Below, one piece after another: positions 27,477-36,255 of a DNA stretch of 64,000 nt. The DNA comes from Chthoniobacterales bacterium. Lineage in GTDB: Bacteria > Verrucomicrobiota > Verrucomicrobiia > Chthoniobacterales > JACTMZ01. A program made the position numbers and the translations under genes. How positions within the stretch are numbered: position 1 is the first letter of the stretch; each line of letters starts with the position of its first letter. Under the pieces are notes generated by a model, which had not been told where the DNA came from, did no database searches, and saw nothing but the letters and a program-made list of their open reading frames with translations. The stretch lies in assembly GCA_018883245.1 (NCBI GenBank), contig VEQL01000006.1, positions 54,134-118,133 on the forward strand, in the 5' to 3' direction.

Positions 27477-28322
27477 ATGGGAATTTTCCAGAAACCCGCT
27501 CTGAAGCTCAAACCCCGGGGCAAAAGCAATGTTCCGGAGGGTCTGTGGACCAAGTGCCCGTCATGTGGTGACGTCATCCACCAGATCGAACTGGCCCAGA
27601 ACCTCCAAGTTTGCCCGAAGTGCCAGCACCACATGACGCTCGGCTCGGGCGAGCGCATCGACAGCCTTGTCGATCCCGGAAGCTTCAAGGAACGCGACGC
27701 CGATATGCTCTCGGTCGATTCGCTCAAGTTCCGCGGCGTCGCCACCTACAAGGAACGCCTCGAAACCTACCGCAAAAAAACCGGGCTCAAGGACGCCGTC
27801 ATCACCGGCGATGCCGCGATCGGCGGGCACCGGGTCGGTCTGGCGGTCATGGATTTCAATTTCATCGCCGCAACCATGGGGTCCGTCGTCGGGGAAAAAA
27901 TCACGCGCATCATCGAGCGGGCCACGCAAAAGAAATGGCCTGTCATCATTGTTTCCGCGTCCGGCGGTGCCCGCATGTATGAGGGGATGCTCAGTCTCAT
28001 GCAAATGGCCAAGACCAGCGGTGCTCTGGCCCGGCATTCGGAAGCCGGCTTGCCCTACATCTCGATCCTCACGAATCCGACGACGGCGGGAGTCATGGCC
28101 AGCTACGCCTCGCTTGGCGACGTCATCATCGCGGAACCCAGATGCATGATCGGCTTCGCCGGGCCCCGCGTGATCCGCGAGACCACGCACCAGGAGTTGC
28201 CCAAGGGTTTCCAGACCGCCGAGTTCCTCCAGGATCACGGTCTTGTCGACATGATCGTGCCGCGCAATCGCATGCGTGCGGTGCTTTCTCAGCTCCTCGA
28301 TTTTCTCGACCGTCGCAAGTGA
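27477..28322 (+). CDS. accD: acetyl-CoA carboxylase carboxyltransferase subunit beta
   Basis: Beta half of the carboxyltransferase of acetyl-CoA carboxylase. The N-terminal zinc ribbon CPSC...CPKC (about residues 24-47) and the oxyanion-hole regions SASGGARMYEGM and PTTAGVMASYASLGD are intact, as is the C-terminal GPRVIRETT. The length of 281 is usual. The accD-folC arrangement, with a four-base overlap here, is conserved in many bacteria. Confidence 0.97.
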   Translation: MGIFQKPALKLKPRGKSNVPEGLWTKCPSCGDVIHQIELAQNLQVCPKCQHHMTLGSGERIDSLVDPGSFKERDADMLSVDSLKFRGVATYKERLETYRKKTGLKDAVITGDAAIGGHRVGLAVMDFNFIAATMGSVVGEKITRIIERATQKKWPVIIVSASGGARMYEGMLSLMQMAKTSGALARHSEAGLPYISILTNPTTAGVMASYASLGDVIIAEPRCMIGFAGPRVIRETTHQELPKGFQTAEFLQDHGLVDMIVPRNRMRAVLSQLLDFLDRRK

Positions 28323-29521
28323 ACTACCGCGACGCGCTCGCGTGGCTCTACGGGACGCAGGCCTTCGGAATCAAGCTTGGGCTGGATAACGCGCGCCGCC
28401 TTTTTGTCGCTGCGGGCAATCCCCGGGACCGCCTGCGTTTTCTCCACGTCGCGGGCACCAACGGCAAGGGCAGCACCTGCGCCGTCATGGATGCCGTGCT
28501 GCGCGCCGGCGGGATGCGCTGTGGCCTTTACACCTCGCCGCACCTCGTTGACTTCCGGGAGCGTATCCGCTTGGACGGAGCGATGATTCCCGAGGCGGCG
28601 GTCGCCGAAGGTCTCGGTCTGCTGCGCGAATGCTCCTCGATGTGGGATCATGCCCCCACGTTCTTCGAGCTTACAACGGCATTGGCGGCGTGGTGGTTCG
28701 CGCGCGAAGGCGCGGATATTGTTGTTTGGGAAACCGGCATGGGCGGACGCCTCGATGCCACCAACGTGGTGACTCCGCTCGTTTCGGTCATCACGCCTGT
28801 CGGTCTCGATCACCAGCAGTGGCTTGGGAATTCGCTGGGCGCTATCGCCATGGAAAAAGCGGGGATCATCAAGCCCGGCATCCCGGTGGTTTCCGCACCG
28901 CAGGAGACCGAAGTGCGCGAAGTTCTCGAAGCCCGCGCGCGCGAAGTCGGTGCGTCTGTGCGCTTCGTGGAAGCCCCTTGCGAACTGTCGGTCGGTTTGG
29001 CGGGCGCGCACCAGCGATGGAACGCCGCGGTGGCTCTGGCCGCTTTGGATGCCGCGAGTTTGATGCCTGATGTCGAAACTTGTGCACGCGGACTTGCTTC
29101 GGTGCAATGGCCAGCCCGCTTCCAGCGCATCGGCGGCAATCTTGTCATCGACGGGGCGCATAACGTGCCGGCAGCGCGGGCCTTGGTTGCCGCATGGCGG
29201 GAAGTCTTTGGCGACACCAAGGCGCGCCTCGTCTTCGGTGCACTGTGCGACAAAAACCCGGAGGAATTGTTGCGCGAGCTGCGGGATATCGCGGACGAAG
29301 TCGTTCTCGTTCCGGTCAATAGCGGGCGTGCAGCAGCAACCGCCGAACTGCGAGCGGCTGCGGAGAAGCTCGGGTTTGCAGCAACAAGCGAGAGCAGCTT
29401 GGCTTGTGCGCTCAAGTCATGCGGTCGGAGGCCGGTGCTCGTCACCGGTTCTCTGTTTCTTGCCGGCGAGGCTCTGGCTTTGCTCGAAGGAAAAGCGCAG
29501 CCCGCGGCCTCGTCGCAGTAG
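28319..29521 (+). CDS. folC: bifunctional folylpolyglutamate/dihydrofolate synthase
   Basis: ATP-dependent Mur-ligase-like enzyme that adds glutamate to folates. The P-loop is GTNGKGST and the family signature includes ETGMGGRLDATN and VSVITPVGLDH. The start is a GTG at 28319 overlapping the accD stop (GTGA), giving a 400-residue product; the longer in-frame ORF upstream is the accD shadow. The stop codon's last base is the first base of the inverted-repeat element at 29521. Confidence 0.95.
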   Translation: MNYRDALAWLYGTQAFGIKLGLDNARRLFVAAGNPRDRLRFLHVAGTNGKGSTCAVMDAVLRAGGMRCGLYTSPHLVDFRERIRLDGAMIPEAAVAEGLGLLRECSSMWDHAPTFFELTTALAAWWFAREGADIVVWETGMGGRLDATNVVTPLVSVITPVGLDHQQWLGNSLGAIAMEKAGIIKPGIPVVSAPQETEVREVLEARAREVGASVRFVEAPCELSVGLAGAHQRWNAAVALAALDAASLMPDVETCARGLASVQWPARFQRIGGNLVIDGAHNVPAARALVAAWREVFGDTKARLVFGALCDKNPEELLRELRDIADEVVLVPVNSGRAAATAELRAAAEKLGFAATSESSLACALKSCGRRPVLVTGSLFLAGEALALLEGKAQPAASSQ

Positions 29522-29649
29522 AACCTATCCCGAAACGTGGCGGCGTTGCTTCTCCAGTCACGATGCGCAGAGGCATCGCTCCCTGCTCGCGCCTTGCCAT
29601 CCGCTCCGCCATGAGTCTGCGCCACCCCGCGCGGTTTTGGGATAGGTTC
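29521..29649. repeat. 129-bp element with 16-bp terminal inverted repeats
   Basis: The ends GAACCTATCCCGAAAC (29521-29536) and GTTTTGGGATAGGTTC (29634-29649) are inverted copies, 15 of 16 identical, with the remaining pair able to form G-U. Inside, GTGGCG (29537-29542) can pair with CGCCAC (29620-29625), and a second hairpin CGATGC/GCATCG lies at 29561-29578. It starts on the folC stop codon. There is no ORF of note. It could be a MITE-like or REP-like mobile repeat, a structured RNA, or a bidirectional terminator between folC and rpe. Confidence 0.75.
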
Positions 29650-29664
29650 GAGTGCGGAATCCCC

Positions 29665-29685
29665 ATCGCCGGGCATGCCGGCGAT
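29665..29685 (-). terminator. hairpin behind rpe
   Basis: A perfect 8-bp stem ATCGCCGG/CCGGCGAT with a five-base loop lies six bases beyond the rpe stop. No T-run follows on the minus strand, so it may be an RNA-stabilising stem or a terminator helped by other factors. Confidence 0.35.
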
Positions 29686-29690
29686 TCCTA

Positions 29691-30332
29691 TCAGCGAAGG
29701 GCTTCGATTTCCGCGCGCCGGTTCTTCGCGTGGAACACCGAAGTTCCGGCAACCATGACATTTGCACCCGCTTCGCGGCACTGACGACCAGTGTCGATGT
29801 TGATCCCCCCGTCCACTGTGATCAGGAAGTCCGGCGCCGCGCCTCTCCTAAACTTTGCCGCCTCGCGGATTTTCGGCAGCATGTCTTCCATGAATGGCTG
29901 CCCGCCGAATCCCGGTTCGACCGTCATCACCAGCAGAATGTCGAACTGGCCGAGGTAGGGCTCGATGGCACCGACCGGCGTATGCGGGTTGATCGCCAGC
30001 CCCGCTTTCTTTCCCGCCGCGCGGATGCGCCGCAAAGTCTCCGGAACATCCGCGTCGGCCTCGAGATGGATATCCACCGAAGCTGCGACAGGCAGATAGC
30101 GGTCAAGGTAACGGTCTGGGTTGGTGATCATCAGGTGGACGTCGAGCGGCAATTTCGTGTGCCGTGACGCCGCCTCGACAAACGCCGAGCCGAACGAGAT
30201 GTTGTCCACGAAATGCCCGTCCATCACATCGCAGTGGATCCAGTCCGCGCCGGCGCGCGCCACGTCGGCGACCTCGTCGCCAAGGCGCGCGAAATCGCAA
30301 GCGAGTATGGAGGGGGCGACGATCGCTTGCAC
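29691..30332 (-). CDS. rpe: ribulose-phosphate 3-epimerase
   Basis: TIM-barrel enzyme interconverting ribulose-5-P and xylulose-5-P in the pentose phosphate pathway. Visible signatures are APSILACDFARLGDE, the metal-binding HCDVMDGHFV, VHLMITNPD, MTVEPGFGGQPF and the phosphate-binding DGGINIDT. The length of 213 is normal. It is divergent from tadA with only 14 bases between the two start codons. Confidence 0.96.
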   Translation of the reverse strand: MQAIVAPSILACDFARLGDEVADVARAGADWIHCDVMDGHFVDNISFGSAFVEAASRHTKLPLDVHLMITNPDRYLDRYLPVAASVDIHLEADADVPETLRRIRAAGKKAGLAINPHTPVGAIEPYLGQFDILLVMTVEPGFGGQPFMEDMLPKIREAAKFRRGAAPDFLITVDGGINIDTGRQCREAGANVMVAGTSVFHAKNRRAEIEALR

Positions 30333-30346
30333 ACGCGGAGGTTAAG

Positions 30347-30844
30347 GTGACGACGGACCAAATCCAAGGCTTCAACTGGCAGCCGGACGTTTTCTACATG
30401 CAGAACGCCCTCCGGTGCGCGCACAAGGCTGCAGCTGCCGACGAGGTTCCGATCGGGGCGGTCATCGTGCGCAACGGCGAGGTCATCGCCCGCGCGTGGA
30501 ATCAGGTGGAATTGCTCAAGGACGCCACCGCGCATGCGGAAATGCTCGCCATCACCCAGGCGGAGGCCGCCGTCGGCGACTGGCGGCTCAACGAATGCGA
30601 TCTTTATGTCACCAAGGAGCCGTGCCCTATGTGCGCCGGCGCAATCGTCCTCGCGCGTTTACGCCGCGTGGTTTTCGGCTGTCCCGATCCCAAGGCCGGA
30701 GCCGCGGGCGGATGGATCAACCTGCTGCAGAGCGAACCGCTCAACCACCGGTGTCAGGTGACGTCCGGCGTGCTCGGTGAGGAATCCGCGGCATTGCTGC
30801 GTCAGTTCTTCGGCAAGAAACGCGCGCCCATATCCGAGAGTTGA
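30347..30844 (+). CDS. tadA: tRNA-specific adenosine deaminase
   Basis: Makes inosine at position 34 of tRNA-Arg(ACG). The zinc site is intact: His63-Ala-Glu65 and the PCPMC motif with Cys93 and Cys96. A GGAGG six bases before the GTG at 30347 fixes the start, giving 165 residues. The gene ends inside the convergent chorismate mutase gene, with a 43-bp overlap. Confidence 0.94.
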   Translation: MTTDQIQGFNWQPDVFYMQNALRCAHKAAAADEVPIGAVIVRNGEVIARAWNQVELLKDATAHAEMLAITQAEAAVGDWRLNECDLYVTKEPCPMCAGAIVLARLRRVVFGCPDPKAGAAGGWINLLQSEPLNHRCQVTSGVLGEESAALLRQFFGKKRAPISES

Positions 30845-31266
30845 TTGATCGAGGGTGGCTGTGCGCCGCGTGACAACGCCTGGATCTGGCGGCTGTTGAT
30901 GCTGTCGATCTGCGGGCGCAGATTGCCCGATAGATCCGGGGGAGTTCCTTCGGGCAGCGGGGCCAGATTTTTTCTCCAAGCATGGATCCATTCCCACTGG
31001 ATGCGGCGCGACGCCTCCATTTCCGCGGCGAAGAAGCGGCGCGTTGTTTCGGGTGGGACACCCGCCGCGGTGCCCTCGGCAATGACGGCTTGGAGCAGCG
31101 CGGTCTCGCGCGTCGCGTCATAAACCGGGAGTTCGCGCGAATATTTATACCACGCGATGTCCCGCGCGAGGGCCAGACGCTTTTGCGCGAGGGAGACCAA
31201 CTCGCCGCCGGGCGAAGAGCAGGCGGCGAGCAAAACCGCAGTCATCAGGGGAAAGGCGTGCTTCAT
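30802..31266 (-). CDS. exported AroQ-gamma-type chorismate mutase, probable lipoprotein
   Basis: A 154-residue protein with a lipoprotein signal (lipobox LLAAC, lipid Cys16). The body resembles periplasmic AroQ-gamma chorismate mutases: LVSLAQKRLALARDIAWYK, then PVYDATRETALL and AAEMEASRRIQ. Candidate active-site residues in the family pattern are Arg30, Lys41, Asp50, Arg53/Glu54, Glu82/84 and Gln90. The family converts chorismate to prephenate, here outside the cytoplasm. It overlaps the ADH gene stop by four bases and the tadA 3' end by 43. Confidence 0.78.
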   Translation of the reverse strand: MKHAFPLMTAVLLAACSSPGGELVSLAQKRLALARDIAWYKYSRELPVYDATRETALLQAVIAEGTAAGVPPETTRRFFAAEMEASRRIQWEWIHAWRKNLAPLPEGTPPDLSGNLRPQIDSINSRQIQALSRGAQPPSINQLSDMGARFLPKN

Positions 31267-32279
31267 CGGAAATCGTTTTGCAGCACGATGCGGTAGCGCG
31301 CTTTACCGGACTCGAGGTGAGCGATCGCATCGTTCACTTTCGACATCGGGAAAGTTTCCGTGACCGGCGCGATATCGTGGCGCGCGCAGAAATCCAGCAT
31401 TTGGGCGGTGGTGGCCGGGCTTCCGAGCGGCGACCCGGACACCGAACGCTGGCCGACAATCAGGGGGAAGGCGCCGATATTGAGCGGTTCGAGGACGGCG
31501 CCCACGAAATGCAGACGCCCGCGCGGTCCGAGCGTTTCGATGTAGGCGGGCCAGTCGAGCGGCACGTTCACGGTCACGAGAACGAAGTCCAGCGACCGGG
31601 CCAACGCTTTGAGTTGTGCCGGATCGCGCGAGTTGACCACGTGATCGGCGCCTAGTTGCTGCAGTTCCTGCTTTTTGTCATCCGAAGAAGTGAAGGCGGT
31701 GACGTCGCAGCCCCACTTGTCGAGGAACTGGATTGCCATGTGCCCGAGGCCGCCCACCCCGACCACGCCGACGCGGTCGGTGGGCTTGACGCCGAATTGC
31801 ACGATCGGATTGAACACCGTGATGCCGCCGCAAAAAAGCGGGCCGGCCTTCGCGGGATCGACTCCTTCCGGGATGGGCACCGCCCAGACCCAGTGGGCGC
31901 GCACGCGCTCGGCGAATCCGCCGTGCCGTCCGATGATGGTGTCCTCGCCCTTGCTGCAAAGATTGTGGTCTCCGCGAAGACAATCCCGGCAACTCATGCA
32001 GCTTCCCGAATACCAGCCGAGCCCGACACGGTCGCCGACTTTGACGTTCTTGACGTGGTGGCCAGCCGCCACCACGCGGCCCGAGGCTTCGTGTCCGGGC
32101 ACCAGCGGATACACCGCGTTGCCCCAGTGGTTGTTCAGCACGGAAATGTCCGAGTGGCAGATGCCGCAATAGTCGACGGCGATCTCCACCTGCTCGTCGC
32201 CGAGCGGTTCCTGCTTGTATTCGATCGGCTCGAGGGCCGAACCCTTGGATTTTGCGGCGTAAGCTCTGACGGTATCCAT
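31263..32279 (-). CDS. zinc-dependent alcohol dehydrogenase (YahK/cinnamyl-type)
   Basis: A 338-residue medium-chain dehydrogenase. The catalytic zinc site is in CGICHSD and PGHEASG, and the structural zinc cluster is CMSCRDCLRGDHNLC. The Rossmann motif is GVGGLGHMA. Closest in layout to E. coli YahK and Adh-type aldehyde reductases using NADPH on broad aldehydes. It lies 42 bases behind queA and overlaps the chorismate mutase start. Confidence 0.92.
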   Translation of the reverse strand: MDTVRAYAAKSKGSALEPIEYKQEPLGDEQVEIAVDYCGICHSDISVLNNHWGNAVYPLVPGHEASGRVVAAGHHVKNVKVGDRVGLGWYSGSCMSCRDCLRGDHNLCSKGEDTIIGRHGGFAERVRAHWVWAVPIPEGVDPAKAGPLFCGGITVFNPIVQFGVKPTDRVGVVGVGGLGHMAIQFLDKWGCDVTAFTSSDDKKQELQQLGADHVVNSRDPAQLKALARSLDFVLVTVNVPLDWPAYIETLGPRGRLHFVGAVLEPLNIGAFPLIVGQRSVSGSPLGSPATTAQMLDFCARHDIAPVTETFPMSKVNDAIAHLESGKARYRIVLQNDFR

Positions 32280-32321
32280 AAGGCGCTTTTAGCGGACCCG
32301 CCCCGGGGAAATCCAGCCCGA

Positions 32322-33299
32322 TCAGACGATCAGCATGCAATCGCCATAGCTGAAGAAACGGTATTTTTCCCTGATCGCCTCGGCGTAGGCCTCCCGCATC
32401 AGCCCAGCGCCGGCGAAGGCGCACACCAGCACGAAGAGAGTGGACTTGGGCAGATGGAAATTCGTCATCAGCGCCCCGGCGTGGCGGAAAGCAAAGCCGG
32501 GCCGGATGAACAGATCCGTCCGCCCGCCGCACGCGCTCACCGCGCCGGGCGGGAGCGACTCGAGCACGCGGAGGCTCGTCGTGCCCACGGCGATGACTCT
32601 CCGCGCTTCGTTGATGCGCTGCGCGGTTTCCGTGCTCACCTCGTATTCCTCCTCGTGCATCCGGTGTTCGTCCAGTTGCTCCGCGCGCACGGGTAAAAAT
32701 GTCCCCGGCCCGACATGAAGAGTGACAAAAGCGTGCGGCAGCGCCGCCAGTATTTCCCGCGTGAAATGCAGCCCGGCTGTCGGCGCGGCGACCGATCCGT
32801 TCCTCCGCGCGAAGACGGTCTGATAGCGTGTGCGATCTTCCTCGTCGTCCTCGCGTCCGAGATAAGGCGGGATCGGCATGTGCCCGAGCGCCTCAAGATC
32901 CGGCTCCGCCTCGAATTGCACGATTCGCGTGCCGTCCGATTCTTCCACCGACTCGATGCGGGCGATGGTGCCTGCCACACGGAATGAGTCGCCGGGACGC
33001 GTCCGCTTGCCCGGACGCGCAAAGGCGCGCCAGCGTGCGGGTCCCAGCCGCGAGAAAAGCAGCAGTTCGATCCGGCCTTCGTCGGCAAGAAGCCGCGCGG
33101 GTATCACGCGAGAATCGTTCAGCACCAGCAAGTCTTCCGGTGCGATGAATCGTGGCAGATCGCGGAACATGCAGTGCTCCAGCTTTCCGGCGGTGCGGTC
33201 CACGACCAGCATCCGCGAAGCCGAACGTTCGGGCAGGGGGCGCGAGGCCACAAGCTCGCGCGGCAGTTCGAAATCGTAATCGGAGATCCGCCCGCTCAA
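32322..33299 (-). CDS. queA: S-adenosylmethionine:tRNA ribosyltransferase-isomerase
   Basis: Penultimate enzyme of queuosine synthesis, adding the ribosyl moiety of SAM to preQ1-tRNA. Motifs present are SDYDFELPRELVASRPLPER, LVLNDSRVIPARL, PTAGLHFT, LHVGPGTF and TNFHLPKSTLFVLV. The only start matching the conserved N-terminus is a TTG at 33299, which overlaps the stop of the GH2-GT2 gene; upstream in-frame ATGs lie in shadow sequence. Length 325 residues, slightly shorter than E. coli QueA. Confidence 0.94.
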   Translation of the reverse strand: MSGRISDYDFELPRELVASRPLPERSASRMLVVDRTAGKLEHCMFRDLPRFIAPEDLLVLNDSRVIPARLLADEGRIELLLFSRLGPARWRAFARPGKRTRPGDSFRVAGTIARIESVEESDGTRIVQFEAEPDLEALGHMPIPPYLGREDDEEDRTRYQTVFARRNGSVAAPTAGLHFTREILAALPHAFVTLHVGPGTFLPVRAEQLDEHRMHEEEYEVSTETAQRINEARRVIAVGTTSLRVLESLPPGAVSACGGRTDLFIRPGFAFRHAGALMTNFHLPKSTLFVLVCAFAGAGLMREAYAEAIREKYRFFSYGDCMLIV

Positions 33300-35851
33300 C
33301 TGTTTTTCTTTTTCGCCACGCGTCCCAAGCCCGCGCGGTTGGCGGCCACCACGAGAAGGTCGGCCGCCCGCCTTTTGAGCCTCCTCCCGCGGTAGGCGAG
33401 AAAAACCACGAAGCCCGCGTAAGCGCTCGCCGACCACCATGGGATCCCGGCCGCGGCAAACTGCTGGTAGGCGAGCAGGCACAGCGCGAGGAAGTTGGCG
33501 AGAATGGTTGCGCCTCCCATTCGCAATTTGAGCGTGGCGCGCGTCAGGCACTTCGGTCCCCCGTGATATTCGGTCACCGAGCGCAGCCGGACCAGCCACC
33601 AGAAACTTCCGTAGATCTGGATGTCCCAGTCGTTCCAACCGGTGTCCAGCGAGTAGCTCCAGCCTTCGTCTTCCAGCAACCGCGTCGCCTCGGCCAGCAG
33701 CCTCTCGCGCCCGTGGCCCTGCTCGTTCCAGAATTCGAACTCCGTGTTGCTCCCTGCCGCATGGCGCGTCTCGAGTTCCTGCTCGGGCGTGCGGATGACG
33801 TTCTCCGGCGTGCGTTTGTATTTCAGCCAGGTGAAATAGCGGGTCCATCCGCGCACCAGCGGTTGCGTGAAGGCCAGGAATGTGACGAGCAGACGCGCGC
33901 GCACCGAGTCGAACTGCGGCTCCAGGCGCGCGTGCAGCATGTAGGACAGCGCCACGAGGAATGTGCCTCCGAACATGATGTAGGGCACGATGCGCAGGGC
34001 GGGAAAGCCGATCGAAAGAATGAAGACGAAGGCCGTGAGCATGACCCACTCAAGGCTCGCAAGGTAGTTCGCCACCTCCGAACGCGGTGTCGGATAAATA
34101 CTCTGGAAAAGTCCCTCCCCGAAAACGCCGTGGTAAATCAGCGGGCGGTTGACCAGCCACGTGAAGCGCGGTGTCCCGTAGATCTGGCCCTTCCATTTCG
34201 CCGTGCCGGTCGGACCGAAAAAAACCAGGTGCTTGAATCGCAGCATGGATTCCGCCTCGCCGTAGCCTTCCTGCTGCTTGCGGAACGCCTGCAAAGTGAA
34301 ACGCCGGTAATGCCAGACGATCGCCGCGGGGCTGAACGCGATGACCTGACCGGACTGCTGCAGTCGCCAGCAGAAATCCACGTCGTCGCCCGCCTTGCGA
34401 TATTCCGGATCGAAACCGCCCACCGAATCGAACGCCCAGCGGTGGAACGCCATGTTGCAACCCGGGATGTGCTCGGCCACCACGTCGGTGAGCAGCACGT
34501 GGCTCGGGCCGCCCGGAGCGGCCGCCACGCATGCCTGGATCCAATCTTGCGCCGGCGGCGAAATGTTCGGGCCTCCCACGCCGGCGTAATCACCCGAAAG
34601 CAGCGTGCCCACGAGGTAGTAAAGCCAATCCGGGTCGGCCATGCAGTCGCTGTCCGTGTAAGCGATGATCTCCCCGGTTGCCGCTGCGGCGCCCGCGTTG
34701 CGCGCATAGCTCAAGCCCATGTTTTTCTGCCGTATGTTCCGGAAGTCCGGCAACTTCGCGCCTCCTGCCCGCCGCGCTTCGCGCGCCTTTTCCCACTCCG
34801 CAACCACGTCCTGAGAGTTGTCGGTAGATCCGTCATCAACAAAGACGATCTCGAAGTCCGGGTAATCCACCTTGTCGAGGGCCTCGAGGCAGTCGCCCAA
34901 TGTTTTGCCCCCGTTGTAGGAACAGACAATGACCGACACCCGCGGATAGCGCTCCAGCGGCACGCGCTCCGCCACCGGTTTTTCGCCGGAGAAAAGTTCC
35001 TTCACAACGTGGAACGCCTTTTTCGTTTTGCGCTCGCGCGTGACCAGACCGAACGCCCAATCGAGGATTTCCTGCCCGCCACGGAACCACTCGTCGGTCC
35101 ATGCGTAGATGATCGTGCCGGCCAATCCCCCGCGGACCACACTCTCGATGTGCCATGCGAGCATCTCCGCCTGCTCGTCTTCGGTATGGCGGATGGTGTC
35201 CATGCCGAATTCCCCGAGCATGAGCGGACGGTCCTCCGCGAGATTCTGCAAGCGTGCGAGATAGCGTTCGAACTCCGCCTGCTTGTGCAGATAGACGTTG
35301 AAGGTGAAAAAATCAGCGTTCTGCGGGAGCAGGTATTCCGTGGGCGGGAAGCTGGCGTAGGAGTAAAGCACGCCCGGGTTTTCCCGCTTCGCCAGATAGA
35401 TCAGGTTTTCGAGGAACTCCGTGACGCGATGCGGCCCCAGCCAACGCACCATGTGGCTCGGGATTTCATTGCCGATGAGAAATCCGAAAATCGCCGGGTG
35501 TCCGCGGTTTTCCGAGACGGCTTCGACGACCGTTTTCTCGATCTCGCGGCGGATCTTGCGCTGGTTGAGGAACTCGATGTGCTCGGCCCACGGGATCGAA
35601 ATGAGGCAGCGGATGCCGTGCTCCGCGCAAATGTCCAGGAACCAGGCGGGCGGAACATAATAGACGCGCACGAGGTTGATGCCCGCCTCGCGCATCAGCG
35701 CCATGTCGGCGCGCGCCTTTTCCGGTGTGCCGAAGTGCAGACCCGCGGCGTCCGGTGCGAACGGACCGTAGGTCGTTCCCTTGACGAAAAACTTCCGGTC
35801 GCCCTCGTGGAAAAATTTGGCTTGGACGCGGATGGGTGCGAGCTGGCTCAC
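33296..35851 (-). CDS. fusion of GH2-type TIM-barrel hydrolase and family 2 glycosyltransferase
   Basis: An 851-residue two-domain protein. Residues ~1-280 form a GH2/GH5-like TIM barrel with GNE (acid/base Glu129) and LGEFG (nucleophile Glu214). Residues ~305 onward form a GT2 domain with VSVIVCSYNGG, DDGS (339-342), YTDSDC and FDPEYRKAGDDVDFCWRLQQSG, followed by C-terminal membrane segments. No signal peptide is seen, so the hydrolase part would start on the cytoplasmic side unless exported otherwise. GTG at 35851 is chosen over GTG at 35881 because homology starts shortly after it. First gene of an operon with queA, adh and the chorismate mutase. Confidence 0.88.
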   Translation of the reverse strand: MSQLAPIRVQAKFFHEGDRKFFVKGTTYGPFAPDAAGLHFGTPEKARADMALMREAGINLVRVYYVPPAWFLDICAEHGIRCLISIPWAEHIEFLNQRKIRREIEKTVVEAVSENRGHPAIFGFLIGNEIPSHMVRWLGPHRVTEFLENLIYLAKRENPGVLYSYASFPPTEYLLPQNADFFTFNVYLHKQAEFERYLARLQNLAEDRPLMLGEFGMDTIRHTEDEQAEMLAWHIESVVRGGLAGTIIYAWTDEWFRGGQEILDWAFGLVTRERKTKKAFHVVKELFSGEKPVAERVPLERYPRVSVIVCSYNGGKTLGDCLEALDKVDYPDFEIVFVDDGSTDNSQDVVAEWEKAREARRAGGAKLPDFRNIRQKNMGLSYARNAGAAAATGEIIAYTDSDCMADPDWLYYLVGTLLSGDYAGVGGPNISPPAQDWIQACVAAAPGGPSHVLLTDVVAEHIPGCNMAFHRWAFDSVGGFDPEYRKAGDDVDFCWRLQQSGQVIAFSPAAIVWHYRRFTLQAFRKQQEGYGEAESMLRFKHLVFFGPTGTAKWKGQIYGTPRFTWLVNRPLIYHGVFGEGLFQSIYPTPRSEVANYLASLEWVMLTAFVFILSIGFPALRIVPYIMFGGTFLVALSYMLHARLEPQFDSVRARLLVTFLAFTQPLVRGWTRYFTWLKYKRTPENVIRTPEQELETRHAAGSNTEFEFWNEQGHGRERLLAEATRLLEDEGWSYSLDTGWNDWDIQIYGSFWWLVRLRSVTEYHGGPKCLTRATLKLRMGGATILANFLALCLLAYQQFAAAGIPWWSASAYAGFVVFLAYRGRRLKRRAADLLVVAANRAGLGRVAKKKNS

Positions 35852-35943
35852 GGAAGCACGTTTAGCTAGTGCAAGCCGCACCCGATGTCGAGACGATCGG
35901 GGTATTGACCGCCGCCCCCGCGGACGACAGGGTGTGGATTGTC

Positions 35944-36237
35944 ATGAACATCGCCATCGCCTTGGCGCAATTCATCATGCTCGCACTCGGAGTGATGGCA
36001 TCGCGCATCCTGCTCAATTCCGGTGCTGTCTCGTCGTCGAGCGGCCTCTGGTCCGATCGCATGACCGTCCTCGCGGCCACCGGCGGAGTCTGGCTGCTGC
36101 TCATCCCCGCGCTTTGGTTGCTCTTCGCCGAGTGGTGCGGGAAGTTCCGGCCCGCTTTTTCAGGCACGGCGCAGAGCATCGGTGTCGGCATCGCGGTCGC
36201 GGTGCTTGCGGCGATCGTGGTTGTCCTGGTCTTTTGA
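35944..36237 (+). CDS. small membrane protein of unknown function
   Basis: A 97-residue protein with three hydrophobic segments: NIAIALAQFIMLALGVMAS, VLAATGGVWLLLIPALWLL and SIGVGIAVAVLAAIVVVLVF. The frame is open back to a GTG at 35869, which would add a hydrophilic leader and overlap the longest form of the divergent GH2-GT2 gene. The ATG at 35944 leaves room for promoters. No family is recognised. Confidence 0.55.
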   Translation: MNIAIALAQFIMLALGVMASRILLNSGAVSSSSGLWSDRMTVLAATGGVWLLLIPALWLLFAEWCGKFRPAFSGTAQSIGVGIAVAVLAAIVVVLVF

Positions 36238-36255
36238 GCCGGCGCGCGACCGGGC

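Noticed and set aside
33152..35869. 905-codon open frame on the plus strand opposite the GH2-GT2 gene
   Set aside because: Its product is Arg/His/Ala-rich without domains, while the minus strand carries catalytic motifs of two enzyme families. Long antisense frames are expected in high-GC coding DNA.
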